DNA from: Vulcanimicrobiota bacterium
GTDB taxonomy: Bacteria > Vulcanimicrobiota > Vulcanimicrobiia > Vulcanimicrobiales > Vulcanimicrobiaceae
Assembly (NCBI GenBank): GCA_003161435.1
Contig: PMOS01000022.1
Coordinates: 28,018-83,355 of the forward strand
Length of the DNA: 55,338 nucleotides
Reading direction: 5' to 3'
This document shows positions 27,165-35,679 of this stretch, piece by piece; within the stretch, counting starts at the first letter, position 1, and every line of letters begins with the position of its first letter. A program made the translations under genes and the position numbers. The notes beneath the pieces were generated by a model. It searched no databases and was not told the origin of the DNA. It worked only from the letters and a program-made list of their open reading frames with translations.

Positions 27165-27634
27165 CCATTCGTACATCGAGCGCCGTAATGTCGGCAGTGC
27201 TGTGCGCGCTGTCGACATTACCCGTCCCTGCGTCGGCACGGATCGGTGGCATCGCACAGCGCGGTGATAATTGCACGCCGATAAATTTATTCGCGGTTGG
27301 CTTCCCAGCGCCGGGCGGAACGCTGCCTGCCGCGACCGTCGTGGATCAAAAGGTACTCCTTGACCGCGGATGGCGCACCATCGGCTTTATCCTCACGTCG
27401 CGGGATGGCACGGTGAATTTTGCGCCATTCAACATAGCAACTAGCCACGAGGACGGGTCATATAACGTCCCGACGGTATTTCCGGTGGAGTCGCTACGGC
27501 CCGACGCAATCCTGGCGTGGTATCCGCGAATTCGGGCGACTGCGCTCGCGAACGGTTTCGCGTCTCCCGGCGACTTCGTAGCGCAGCTTCAAATCGTGAC
27601 CGTGGCGCCTTGCTATACGGCTTCACTTCCCTGA
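27161..27634 (+). CDS. Secreted protein of unknown family
   Basis: About 157 residues from the GTG at 27161, which overlaps the preceding stop; an ATG at 27188 is the alternative. The N-terminus AVLCALSTLPVPASA is a signal peptide. The mature part has two Cys, one near the start (GDNCTPINLF) and one near the end (APCYTAS), and a beta-rich middle (RTIGFILTSRDGTVNFAPFN). No known family recognised. It probably works with the small putative lipoprotein in front. Confidence 0.55.
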   Translation: MTIRTSSAVMSAVLCALSTLPVPASARIGGIAQRGDNCTPINLFAVGFPAPGGTLPAATVVDQKVLLDRGWRTIGFILTSRDGTVNFAPFNIATSHEDGSYNVPTVFPVESLRPDAILAWYPRIRATALANGFASPGDFVAQLQIVTVAPCYTASLP

Positions 27635-27679
27635 CGTCTTTTCTTCGGTGCCCTTCGCGGCATGCGACGCGCAACTCCG

Positions 27680-27910
27680 TCATGCAGCATCCTCATGGTC
27701 TTCGATGATGTGCGGGACGTCAGTCTCGATCAGCCACGCCTTGTGCATCTCGGCGCCGATGGTCCGCTCGCTTTCGGCGTGCGCCTCCCAGCGCGCAAGC
27801 CGGCGGAAATGGTTTAGCAGGCCCGCCGAGAGAACGGCGTCCTCGCAGATCGGTTCACGATCCATCGCTACGGCGTAGGTGCAAACCATTCGCTCGCGTT
27901 CGGTGAGCAA
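27680..27910 (-). CDS. Hypothetical small helical protein
   Basis: Up to 76 residues from a TTG at 27910 or 69 from the ATG at 27889. It is mostly helical and acidic (LTERERMVCTYAVAMDREP, ESERTIGAEMHKAWLIE, IIEDHEDAA). In-frame codons upstream read RFAPVAYLADL and look like coding sequence, with a TAG just before them, so it may be the end of a longer lost gene. No family recognised. It lies divergent from the TumE promoter. Confidence 0.35.
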   Translation of the reverse strand: MLTERERMVCTYAVAMDREPICEDAVLSAGLLNHFRRLARWEAHAESERTIGAEMHKAWLIETDVPHIIEDHEDAA

Positions 27911-27963
27911 GTCTGCGAGGTAGGCGACCGGCGCGAAGCGCTACCCGCAAACCAGCGGAACAG

Positions 27964-27993
27964 TTGACTATGTTATCAGGATATGATAACCTG
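27964..27993 (+). promoter_or_regulatory. Promoter/operator of the TumE-type module
   Basis: TTGACT (27964-27969), then TATGTTATC (27969-27977), seven bases, GATAACCTG (27985-27993). The core TTATC-N7-GATAA and the shared ATATGATAA match the higBA promoter base for base in position relative to the TTGAC box. An AT-rich -10 (GATAAC) lies inside the inverted repeat, so a bound repressor would block RNA polymerase. Confidence 0.6.
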
Positions 27994-27997
27994 ACTC

Positions 27998-28357
27998 TTG
28001 GGACGGATCTCTGCGCGACCACAGTCTGGACACACTCGTCGAGCTCGATGGGGACACGTATTTCGTTGACCCCGAAGGGCACTATCGTGTCAACTTCCGG
28101 ATCAAGCGCGTTCCGGTTTCCCCGACCAAGCCGCAGGCATAGACTACTCGTTGACGTTACACGATTCGAACAATCGCCGTATCGCTGGATTCGACAACGC
28201 GCATCCCGTACGCGGCGGCCTCTGGAAGAATCCCTTTGACCACTTCCACAGGAACAGAACGGTGAAAGCGTACGCATACAGCGATGCAGCCGCGCTCTTG
28301 GAAGCGTTCTGGAAGCTCGTCGATGACACGCTGGCTGCGCGAGGAGTAAGAACATGA
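27998..28357 (+). pseudogene. TumE-type (DUF6516) toxin gene with two compensating frameshifts
   Basis: Starting at TTG 27998 the frame reads GRISAR. The match continues one base out of frame with SLDTLVELDGDTYFVDPEG and RVNFRIKRVPVSPTKPQ, then returns to the first frame at about 28130-28137 with AGIDYSLTLHDSNNRRI, GFDNAHPV and AYSDAAALLEAFWKLVDD. Together these give a full-length TumE-family protein of about 120 residues. As read, the gene is broken by one +1 and one -1 shift. Either both are sequencing errors or the toxin has been inactivated while its antitoxin remains. The stop overlaps the HTH gene (ATGA). Confidence 0.65.
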
Positions 28358-28722
28358 GTACGTTGCGAGTTGGTATTGCGACCTACGAACAGATGAAGGC
28401 ACGAACAATGGCTATTGCTCGTGGCCAAGTGAAGCGATCCTCGGATGAGCCACGGGTCTGGTTCACCTCGATAGAATCATTTGCCAAGGTGTTGTCCCGC
28501 AGCAACCAAGATTTGCTGCGGTTGATTCGCGATCGCAATCCCCATTCGCTCGATGAGCTCGCGGAGATGTCTCATCGTAAGAAATCGAATTTGTCCCGCA
28601 CTCTTCGGACCATGGAGTCATACGGGATAATCGAGCTACAGCAAGGTGAGAGGCGAAGGCTTGTTCCCAGAGTCCTTTACGATCAGATCAGGTTGGACGT
28701 AACGCTCGGTGAGGCTACCTGA
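28354..28722 (+). CDS. HTH antitoxin of the TumE module (HVO_A0114/MarR-like)
   Basis: 122 residues with a winged-helix region: [69 protein letters not shown]. This protein type is the usual partner of TumE/DUF6516 toxins and represses its own operon. It starts inside the stop of the toxin gene (ATGA). The frame is intact, unlike the toxin. Confidence 0.75.
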   Translation: MSTLRVGIATYEQMKARTMAIARGQVKRSSDEPRVWFTSIESFAKVLSRSNQDLLRLIRDRNPHSLDELAEMSHRKKSNLSRTLRTMESYGIIELQQGERRRLVPRVLYDQIRLDVTLGEAT

Positions 28723-28785
28723 ACACCCTGAATAGGAGCCGACGCTAGTGTGAGTCGAGGACTTTTGCGACGGCCCGGGGCGAAA

Positions 28786-28814
28786 CGCCGGCGTCCCGTA
28801 CGGGCTCGCCGGCG
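28786..28814 (-). terminator. GC-rich hairpin, probable terminator of the GDSL gene
   Basis: CGCCGGCG at 28786-28793 and 28807-28814 are self-complementary and flank the palindrome CCCGTACGGG (28795-28804). On the minus strand it follows the GDSL stop (28823) by nine bases and is followed by TTTCG. It also lies between convergent ends. Confidence 0.55.
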
Positions 28815-28822
28815 CCTCGATG

Positions 28823-30271
28823 CTACGGGTAGCTGCCCGCTTCGAACCAGCGCTTGACGGGAGTCGCGTTCGCCATCGCGGCGTGACCGGCGGCGTTGGG
28901 GTGGATCGAATCGCTGAAGTACAGCGGGTTGTAGGTTTGCGGCACGTTGGGATCGGCGAGGACCGTCGCCCAATCGACCGTGTCGTCGCAGGTTCCGCTG
29001 TTGAGGATCCACTGGTTGAGCTGCGACCGCTCCGCACTGGTGATCTCCGCGAGGTCGGAGATCGACTCGGGCGCCCAGGTCGAGCAAAAGACGCGGATGT
29101 GGTGCGCGTGCGATTCCGAAACCGCGAGCTTGTAGTTGCTCTCGACTTGCGCCAGCGTCTGGCCGTTCTGCGGGTCCATGTCGTTGACGTCGTAGATGAT
29201 CACGCCGGTCACGCCGGTCTGCGTGAGGACATCGCGGGCGAATCGCCCTGGAAGCGCGACGTAGAGGCTGTCGCCGCCGAGCCCCTCGTTGACCAGGCCC
29301 TTGCGCTTGCCGGCCCGGATGTCGGCGTTGATGTCGGCGCCCAGCAGGTCGAGAACGTGGTCGTACTCGTCCTGCTGCGATTCGTAGCCCTGGAACGTCG
29401 AGCTGCCCAGGCCGACGACCGCGCCGTTCGCTTCGGTCGTCTGGACGTCGATCGCGGCGAGCGCGTAGGTCGAGCCCTGCTGCAGATCTTCTTGCTGGCC
29501 GGTGCCGAACGTGGCGTCGAACGTCGAGCCGCTCATGTTCGTGGTGAACGACGCGCCGCTTTCGTCGCGCGTCTCGTCACCCGCGCCGCTGGCGGTCGCG
29601 TACGACGAGTTCCACGTCGCGTTCGACGCCGTGGCCGCGGTTGTCGCTGACAGGTACATGCTCACCGCGACGATCTGTTGCGGCTTCACGGTGAACGCGA
29701 TCGTATCGCTGTAGACGTATGGCGTGTTCGGCGGCAGCGTGATGCCGGGCTTTCCGTGGTTGAAGGTGATCTGACGTGAGCTGCCCGTTACGAGCGCTGC
29801 ACCGGGGTTGGTCTTCTGCAGCCCGACGTACGCCGAGCACACGACGAGCGGGTTCGCCGTGTCGGGATTGATCAGTCGAATGCGCAGTGCCGTACCGCCG
29901 AGCGACACTTGCGCCATGTCGCGAACGCTGCCGTTGGTCGGCGCCTTCGCGGAACCGCCGACCGTCGCGCCCCACGCGGCGATCATGCGACCCGCGCCGA
30001 GCGAGCCGCCCGCCGGCACGGGTGCCGGAGTGGCGCCGGCAAGACAGGAGGCGGGCGTCCGGCTCGTGCTCGCGGTCGTCGTCGTCGTCCGCTCCGCCGT
30101 GGTGGGCACCTGCTGCTGCGCTGCGGCCGGCTGCTGGGCCGTCGACGGAAGGTAGGTCGACGGCGCGCTCATCGCCCCGCCGCCGGCGCACCCCGAAGCC
30201 GCGAGGGCAGCGACGATGCAAAACAGCCACGAAAGGGCCTCGCGGGTGATCGATTCTTGCGTGTCTTGCAT
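28823..30271 (-). CDS. SGNH/GDSL-hydrolase lipoprotein
   Basis: 482 residues. The signal peptide ends in the lipobox AASGC, followed by a Thr/Gln/Ala-rich linker to about residue 75. A beta-rich domain precedes the SGNH hydrolase half: block I VVGLGSSTFQG (GSS in place of GDS, nucleophile Ser kept), block II NEGLGGDS, block III YDVNDM, and block V DSIHPNAAGH with the Asp-His pair. It is likely a surface esterase or acetyl-hydrolase. The ATG at 30271 has GAGG upstream. Decayed pieces of a second copy lie at 41848-41990 and 47657-48035. Confidence 0.8.
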   Translation of the reverse strand: MQDTQESITREALSWLFCIVAALAASGCAGGGAMSAPSTYLPSTAQQPAAAQQQVPTTAERTTTTTASTSRTPASCLAGATPAPVPAGGSLGAGRMIAAWGATVGGSAKAPTNGSVRDMAQVSLGGTALRIRLINPDTANPLVVCSAYVGLQKTNPGAALVTGSSRQITFNHGKPGITLPPNTPYVYSDTIAFTVKPQQIVAVSMYLSATTAATASNATWNSSYATASGAGDETRDESGASFTTNMSGSTFDATFGTGQQEDLQQGSTYALAAIDVQTTEANGAVVGLGSSTFQGYESQQDEYDHVLDLLGADINADIRAGKRKGLVNEGLGGDSLYVALPGRFARDVLTQTGVTGVIIYDVNDMDPQNGQTLAQVESNYKLAVSESHAHHIRVFCSTWAPESISDLAEITSAERSQLNQWILNSGTCDDTVDWATVLADPNVPQTYNPLYFSDSIHPNAAGHAAMANATPVKRWFEAGSYP

Positions 30272-30464
30272 GGGGACCTCATGGAGCGGCGACCGGCAAC
30301 ACCCCGCATAGACCTTGTACAGCTCGCGGCGAGAGCGCCGAATACCCAAAATCAGGTACTGGCCCCGTCGCCTCTGGTCCAAGGCGGCCTCGCTAGCGGA
30401 TCGGGATCACAGATTCGATCGTTTCGCGGCCGCCGACGATCTCAGCTGGGACTGAGCCGCTTTC

Positions 30465-30977
30465 CTAACGCACGACGATGTGGATACTGTTCGAGCGCAG
30501 TCCAATTCCGGCCGGCGTGTTCGGATAACGCATCCCATAGATCGTATAGGAACCGGGCGACAAAACGTAGCCCCAAGAACTCAGCGCAACAGTTGAGGGA
30601 AGCGATTCGCCGGGACCGAGAGTAAATGCTCGGCTGTCGAGGATACCGGGGTGGAGGCGATCGTGATTCAGCGCGATGTTCGCTTGACCGTCATTCACGA
30701 CGATCTTCACGTCCACGACCGGTTGACGATGAGTGATGAAGGTGACTTCGCGCGAGGAAACGTTCTTTAGGGTTATCGTCAGTTTGGGATCGTCTCCTAC
30801 GCGATACTCCTGATGATCCGACTGAAGCGAAAACGTCGTTCCTGGGAAACTCTCACCGGTCTGAAGAGGCTCGCGAAGAACCTGTTGCGCGTTGGCGCCC
30901 CCCGCGGCTATGCAAATCAGCGCTGCAGCGAGTGCGCTACTTCTGAGCTTACTGAACCAGGTGCTCACGGTAGGCAT
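30465..30977 (-). CDS. Secreted BsuPI-like (Ig-fold) protein
   Basis: 170 residues with a signal peptide (ALAAALICIAAGGANAQ). The mature domain reads QEYRVGDDPKLTITLKNVSSREV, TLGPGESLPSTVALSSWG, LSPGSYTIYGMRY, the strand order of the BsuPI/intracellular-proteinase-inhibitor fold. It is similar in layout to the protein at 24941-25495. A role in protease inhibition is suggested only by the fold. It lies upstream of the GDSL gene on the same strand, 193 bases apart. Confidence 0.65.
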   Translation of the reverse strand: MPTVSTWFSKLRSSALAAALICIAAGGANAQQVLREPLQTGESFPGTTFSLQSDHQEYRVGDDPKLTITLKNVSSREVTFITHRQPVVDVKIVVNDGQANIALNHDRLHPGILDSRAFTLGPGESLPSTVALSSWGYVLSPGSYTIYGMRYPNTPAGIGLRSNSIHIVVR

Positions 30978-31111
30978 CTTACACCTTTACAACGGGGTCG
31001 GCGAGGGGCAAGGTTCCACCGGTGGACCAGGGGGATAAACTCCCGACCAGTGAGGCAACGAAACATTCTCACCTTGGTCGTATGCGTTGTAGCCGTTGTT
31101 TCTCTTAGGTC

Positions 31112-31397
31112 ATGATACGCCGTCTTCGCATCGCGCCAGGTCATATGGCCATCGTCGCATCGGCCGTGATCCTCGGCAATTCCGAACTACCATCAGTACC
31201 GGTCTCCGCGGACCCGACGGCAGCGCCGACCGCGGGCGCGACCACAAACCTTCCGCGACAATGGCAAGGGTATGGTCTTTTCCGCGCGGCCGACCCCGAA
31301 CGACGGCTCCGTCATCTGCACGGTTCTGTCCGCGACGTTCACCGACGGAACGACGTACACATCGCCTCTCGCGCCGACGCCTGTGCAAAGTCCCTAG
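31112..31397 (+). pseudogene. Possible secreted-protein remnant with a frameshift
   Basis: A signal-like start (HMAIVASAVILGNSELPSVP) and a Pro/Thr-rich part run in one frame to about 31270. The downstream one-base-shifted frame reads PTPNDGSVICTVLSATFTDG and ends at TAG 31395. The two parts together look like one small secreted protein of about 95 residues. Weak evidence: neither half has a recognised family. Confidence 0.3.
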
Positions 31398-31399
31398 TA

Positions 31400-32341
31400 T
31401 TAGGCCAGCACGTTGCGGTCGATGAGGTCCTGGGCGGGGAAGGCAGCTTTGAGGATGCCGTACTTCGCGGCGAGGTCGATCAGCGGCTGGATCTGCGCGG
31501 GGTCGAGGCGCTCGGCGTAGACGCTGCGCACCATCGCGTGCAAGGTCGCGGGCTCGATCTTCGTCGCTCCGGCGAGCACGTCGGCGCTCGCCGCGCCGTT
31601 CTTGTTCGCCCACGCGCCGCTCTCGCGCAGCACTGCCGCGACCTTCTTCACGAGCGCCGGGTTTGCGGCGGCCCACTTCTGCGACGTGAACCAGCCGGCG
31701 ATCAGGAAGTCCGGTGAGATCGCGTCGTACGGCTGGCCGATGATGCGCGCGCTGGCCTTCGCCTCGGTGACCGACGGCTCGGCGAGGAGCGCCGCGTCGA
31801 CGCGGTGCGATGAGAGCGCGATCGGCATGTCGGTGAACGGCATCTCGGTGAAGCTCACGGTCTTGGAGTCGCCGCCGTTCTTGTCCATCCAGGCCTGCAC
31901 TGCGAGCTGGGTGATGTTCTTGAGGCCGTTGACCGCTATCGTCTTACCGTTGAGCGCGCGCGCGTCGTGAGCCGGCGAGTCCTTGGGCACCATCAGCACC
32001 GAGGTCGGCGCCTTCGACAGATACAGACCAGCCGGTGCGATCAGCGTGATCGGGATGCCCTTCTCGTGCGCGGTCGCCAGCGAGAGGATGTTCGAGAAGC
32101 CGACCTCGATCGACCCGCCGACCACGGCGGCGGTGATCGCCGCGCCGTTGGGGATCGACTGCACGTGCGCGTCGAGCCCGGCCTTGGTGAACATGTGCTC
32201 GGCGTCGGCGAAGTAGGCTTGCGCGCCGGTGTCGATCGGGATCGTCGCGAAACGCACGGTGTCCGCGGCGCGTGCGCGCAGCGGGAGCGCCGCGGCGACG
32301 GCGGTTGCGCCCAGGACCTCCAGGGCGGTCGAACGGTTCAT
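31400..32341 (-). CDS. ABC-transporter substrate-binding protein, SsuA/NMT1 type
   Basis: 313 residues. The signal peptide ALEVLGATAVAAALPLRARA is followed by the type-2 periplasmic binding fold: VRFATIPIDTGAQAYFADAE, GSIEVGFSNILSLATAHEKG, LNGKTIAVNGLKN. This type binds sulfonates, nitrate, pyrimidine precursors or aromatic acids. It is the last gene of the seven-gene minus-strand operon and overlaps the ATPase gene by ATGA. With the Rieske dioxygenase upstream, an aromatic carboxylate is the most likely ligand; this is inference. Confidence 0.88.
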   Translation of the reverse strand: MNRSTALEVLGATAVAAALPLRARAADTVRFATIPIDTGAQAYFADAEHMFTKAGLDAHVQSIPNGAAITAAVVGGSIEVGFSNILSLATAHEKGIPITLIAPAGLYLSKAPTSVLMVPKDSPAHDARALNGKTIAVNGLKNITQLAVQAWMDKNGGDSKTVSFTEMPFTDMPIALSSHRVDAALLAEPSVTEAKASARIIGQPYDAISPDFLIAGWFTSQKWAAANPALVKKVAAVLRESGAWANKNGAASADVLAGATKIEPATLHAMVRSVYAERLDPAQIQPLIDLAAKYGILKAAFPAQDLIDRNVLA

Positions 32342-33144
32342 GGAGCGGGAGTCCTTTCGGGATGCTGGCCGATCAGGCGGTGGATCTCGTTGCGGAGCGC
32401 GAGGAACGCGGCGTCGCTGCGCGTGCGCTCCTGCTCGCGTGGCTGCGACAAGGGGACGGCGATCTCCCGGACGATCACCGACGGCGGCGGGCTGAGCACG
32501 AACACCCGGTCCGACAGGTAGACCGCTTCGTCGATGTCGTGGGTGACGAGCAGCATCGTGATGCCGAACTCGGCGCGCAGGCGCAGGGTGAGGTCTTCGA
32601 GATCGGCGCGCGTGAGCGCGTCGACCGAGGCGAACGGCTCGTCGAGCAGCAGAATCTCGGGCCGGAACGCGACGGCCCGCGCGATCGCGACGCGCTGCTG
32701 CATCCCGCCCGAGAGCTGCCACGGATAGTGCCCCGCGAACGCCGTGAGTCCGACCGCATCGATCGCCTCGAGCACGAGCGACGCTTTCTCGCCGGCGCCC
32801 AGGCGCTTCTTGCGCAGCGGAAAGGCCACGTTCGCGGTGACGGTCAGCCACGGAAACAGCGAGCGCGCATAATCCTGGAACACCAGCACCATCTCCGGCG
32901 GCGGCGCGGTGACGAGCTTGTCGTCGAGCAGCACGCGGCCCGACGTCGGCGCGAGCAGCCCGCAGATCGTCTTGAGCAGGGTCGTCTTGCCCGCGCCCGA
33001 CGGGCCGACGATCGAGACGAACTCGCCGCGGCACACGTCGAGCGAGATGCGCTCGATCGCCAGCGTCCCCGCGCCGTAGCGCTTCTGCAGATCGACGACT
33101 TCGAGCACGCGATCGCGGCGCGCCGCAACGGCGCCGTTGGTCAT
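32338..33144 (-). CDS. ABC-transporter ATPase, SsuB/TauB type
   Basis: 268 residues with all ABC motifs: Walker A GPSGAGKTT, Q-loop VFQDYARSLFPW, signature LSGGMQQR, Walker B ILLLDEPFAS and the switch His in LLVTHDIDEA. FQDY.LFPW is typical of the nitrate/sulfonate/taurine import ATPases. ATGA-type overlaps tie it to the binding protein downstream and to the permease upstream. It powers the importer of the dioxygenase operon. Confidence 0.93.
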   Translation of the reverse strand: MTNGAVAARRDRVLEVVDLQKRYGAGTLAIERISLDVCRGEFVSIVGPSGAGKTTLLKTICGLLAPTSGRVLLDDKLVTAPPPEMVLVFQDYARSLFPWLTVTANVAFPLRKKRLGAGEKASLVLEAIDAVGLTAFAGHYPWQLSGGMQQRVAIARAVAFRPEILLLDEPFASVDALTRADLEDLTLRLRAEFGITMLLVTHDIDEAVYLSDRVFVLSPPPSVIVREIAVPLSQPREQERTRSDAAFLALRNEIHRLIGQHPERTPAP

Positions 33145-33902
33145 CTGGTCACCGCGGTCGAACCGAGATGCCAAGCCAGCACGCGGCGCTCGAGCAGCGT
33201 GAAGAGCGCGTTCAGGCCGTAGCCTAGGATCGCGAGCAGCACGATCCCGGCGTACATCTCGGGGATCGAGAACGTGCGCTGCGCGGAGAGGATCGCGTAA
33301 CCCAGGCCGTTGCTGCCGCCGACCATCTCCGAGATCACGATCATGATGAAGGCCAGCGCGAGCCCGACGCGCAGCCCCGCGAAGATCTGCGGCAACGCCG
33401 ACGGGAACGTCACCGCGACGATCGTCTCCAAACGCGAGAAGCCGAAGTTGCGCGCCGTGTCGAGCCGCTCGCTGCTCACGCTGCGCGCGCCGTCGACGCT
33501 GTTGACCAAGATCGGCCAGACCGCGCCGAACACGATCACCGCGACCTTCATCGAGTCGCCGATCCCCAGCAGCAGGATGCCGACCGGGATCACGGCAGTC
33601 GGCGGCAGCGCGCGCAGCACTTGCAGCACCGGGTCGAGCGTGCGGTACAGCGCGTCCGAGACGCCGATCGCGACGCCGAGCGCGACGCCGACGATCGTGG
33701 CGATGACGAAGCCCGCCAGCAGCCGCCAGATGCTCGGCACCGCCTCCTGACCGAACTGCGGCGAGAACCATTCGTGCACGAACGTGACGGCGATCTGCGA
33801 GGGCGGCGGCACGTACACGTTGCCGCCGGCGCGCGCAGCGAGTTCCCAGGCCGCCAGCAGCACGACGATCGTCGCGAGGCCGAGCAGCCGGCGCCCGCGC
33901 AT
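33141..33902 (-). CDS. ABC-transporter permease 1, SsuC/TauC type
   Basis: 253 residues with about six membrane segments. The EAA-like loop that contacts the ATPase reads LDTARNFGFSRLETIVAVTFPSA. SIWRLLAGFVIATIVGVALG and LRALPPTAVIPV are family signatures. Its start overlaps the stop of the second permease gene by one base. Two different permease genes imply a heterodimeric channel. Confidence 0.92.
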   Translation of the reverse strand: MRGRRLLGLATIVVLLAAWELAARAGGNVYVPPPSQIAVTFVHEWFSPQFGQEAVPSIWRLLAGFVIATIVGVALGVAIGVSDALYRTLDPVLQVLRALPPTAVIPVGILLLGIGDSMKVAVIVFGAVWPILVNSVDGARSVSSERLDTARNFGFSRLETIVAVTFPSALPQIFAGLRVGLALAFIMIVISEMVGGSNGLGYAILSAQRTFSIPEMYAGIVLLAILGYGLNALFTLLERRVLAWHLGSTAVTR

Positions 33903-34681
33903 CAGCCGGCCTCCGCACTGCGGCGCACCGACGGCGACCAGAACACGACCCGGTCTTCGAGCCGCGCGAAGCCGGCGTTGATCAGCCAGCCGGTCAGCCC
34001 CGACAGCACGATCGCGGCGTACATCGGCGCGATGCGGCTGGACTGCTCGGCCTGCGCGATGTAGTGGCCGATCCCGCTGTCGCCGGCGACGAGCTCGACG
34101 GTGACCGTCACCGCGAGCGCAAGCGACGCGCTCACCCGGATGCCGGTCGCGATTCCCGGCAGCGCGGCCGGCAGCACGACGCGCGCGAGCGTGTCGATGC
34201 CCGAGGTTCCGAAGTTGCGCGCGGTGTCGAGCGTGACCGGATCGACGGACCGCACGCCGTACAGCGTGTTCACCAGCATCGGCCAGAACGCCGCGTACAC
34301 GATCATCACGATGCGCATCTCCGCGCCCAACCCGAAGAACAGGATCGCCAGCGGGATCATCGAGACCGACGGCACCGGACGCAGCAGGTCGACCAGCGTC
34401 GAGAATGCGTCGTACACGAGGGGGATCGTGCCCATCAGCAGCCCGGCGACGATCGCCAGCGCGACCGCGATCGCGAACGCGACCGCCCAGGTCCCGAGCG
34501 TCGTGGCGAGCTGCAACGTCAGCGAACCGTCGCCAAGCTCGCGCACGAGCGCAATCGCGACCGCCGACGGCGCGGGGATGTCGGGCGGCAGCACGCCGGT
34601 GCGCGACAGTACCTCCACCACCGCGAAGAGCACGACGACGAACCCGAGCGGCGGCGCCCAGCGCGCGACGGCGGCGCTCAT
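33902..34681 (-). CDS. ABC-transporter permease 2, SsuC/TauC type
   Basis: 259 residues, six membrane segments, EAA-like loop LDTARNFGTSGIDTLARVVL and LLRPVPSVSMIPLAILFFG. It is related to permease 1 but clearly diverged, so not a recent duplication. The start overlaps the end of the PdxA-like gene (34678-34681). It likely pairs with permease 1 in one transporter. Confidence 0.92.
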   Translation of the reverse strand: MSAAVARWAPPLGFVVVLFAVVEVLSRTGVLPPDIPAPSAVAIALVRELGDGSLTLQLATTLGTWAVAFAIAVALAIVAGLLMGTIPLVYDAFSTLVDLLRPVPSVSMIPLAILFFGLGAEMRIVMIVYAAFWPMLVNTLYGVRSVDPVTLDTARNFGTSGIDTLARVVLPAALPGIATGIRVSASLALAVTVTVELVAGDSGIGHYIAQAEQSSRIAPMYAAIVLSGLTGWLINAGFARLEDRVVFWSPSVRRSAEAG

Positions 34682-35679
34682 CCCACGACCGGCGCTCGCA
34701 TCGCCGGCGACGCGACCAGCTCGACCGCGCTGAGGATCGCGCCGGGATCGGCGACGCCGCGCCCGGCGATGTCGAACGCGCTGCCGTGCCCGACGCTCGC
34801 GAACAGCATCCCCGCACCGATCGAGAGCGCGACCGAGCCACGCGGCGCGAGCAGCTTCACCGGGACGTGGCCTTGGTCGTGATACATCGCGACGTAGGCG
34901 TCTCGATCGCGCCGCGCGAGCAGCGTGTCCGCACCGGTCGGCCCGTCGGCGTCGATACCGGCGGCGCGCAGACGCTGCGCGGCGGGAACGGTAATGCGGT
35001 CGTCGTCGTCGCCGAACAGCCCGCCCTCGCCGCCGTGCGGGTTGATCGCGAACACGCCGATCCGCGGCTGGTCGATGCCGAGCGCGCGCAGCGCCACGAC
35101 GGCCGCGAGCCCGGCGGCTTCGACGAGATCAGGCGAGAGCCGGTCGAGCGCGTCACGCAGCCGCTCGTGCAACGTCGCGTGCACGATGCGCAACCCACCG
35201 CCGACGAGCATCAGGAACACCCGGTCGGCCGGAACCCCGAGCAGCCGCGCGAGCAGGCTCGGATAGCCGCTGAACGGGATGCCGGCCGCGTTGACCGCGG
35301 TCTCGGAATGCGGGCACGCCACGATCGCCGACGCGACCCCGCGCCGCACCAGCTCGAGCGCCGCTTTGACGTACGCCACCGTCGCCGCGCCGGCCGCCGC
35401 GCTCACGCTGCCGGGCACGAACGCTTTCGCGGCCAGCGCGCTCACCGGCGCGATCGTGATCGCGTGAGCGGCCGGAGCGCCCGTCGTCGCCGTCAACTCG
35501 TGCAGCGGCAGTTGCGGCGCGTGCCGTTCGGCGTAGTAGCGGATCACCGCCGGGTCGCCGACGACGATCGGCGGCACGGCCCAAGCGTCGGCCAGGACCG
35601 CGGCAACCTTGACCGCGATCTCCGGCCCGATCCCGTTGGGATCGCCGATCGTGAGCGCGACTGCGCGAGCGGCGGCCAT
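34678..35679 (-). CDS. PdxA-family dehydrogenase, probably TphB-like cis-diol dehydrogenase
   Basis: 333 residues. GDPNGIGPE at the N-terminus and the three metal-binding His (H167 in RIVHATL, H215 in NPHGGE, H267 in YHDQGHVP) define the PdxA fold. The loop after CPHSE differs from vitamin-B6 PdxA. In terephthalate degradation TphB, a PdxA homolog, oxidises and decarboxylates the cis-diol made by the Rieske dioxygenase TphA2A3; here a Rieske alpha and beta pair lies directly upstream with overlapping genes. That context favours a TphB-like role over PLP synthesis or the PdxA2 acid-sugar role. Confidence 0.8.
   Translation of the reverse strand: MAAARAVALTIGDPNGIGPEIAVKVAAVLADAWAVPPIVVGDPAVIRYYAERHAPQLPLHELTATTGAPAAHAITIAPVSALAAKAFVPGSVSAAAGAATVAYVKAALELVRRGVASAIVACPHSETAVNAAGIPFSGYPSLLARLLGVPADRVFLMLVGGGLRIVHATLHERLRDALDRLSPDLVEAAGLAAVVALRALGIDQPRIGVFAINPHGGEGGLFGDDDDRITVPAAQRLRAAGIDADGPTGADTLLARRDRDAYVAMYHDQGHVPVKLLAPRGSVALSIGAGMLFASVGHGSAFDIAGRGVADPGAILSAVELVASPAMRAPVVG

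Noticed and set aside
34678..35679. PdxA2 role (4-phospho-threonate/erythronate dehydrogenase) linked to the OtnK operon
   Set aside because: It is 25 kb from the OtnK operon and overlaps Rieske dioxygenase and ABC importer genes, so a TphB-like role is better supported.
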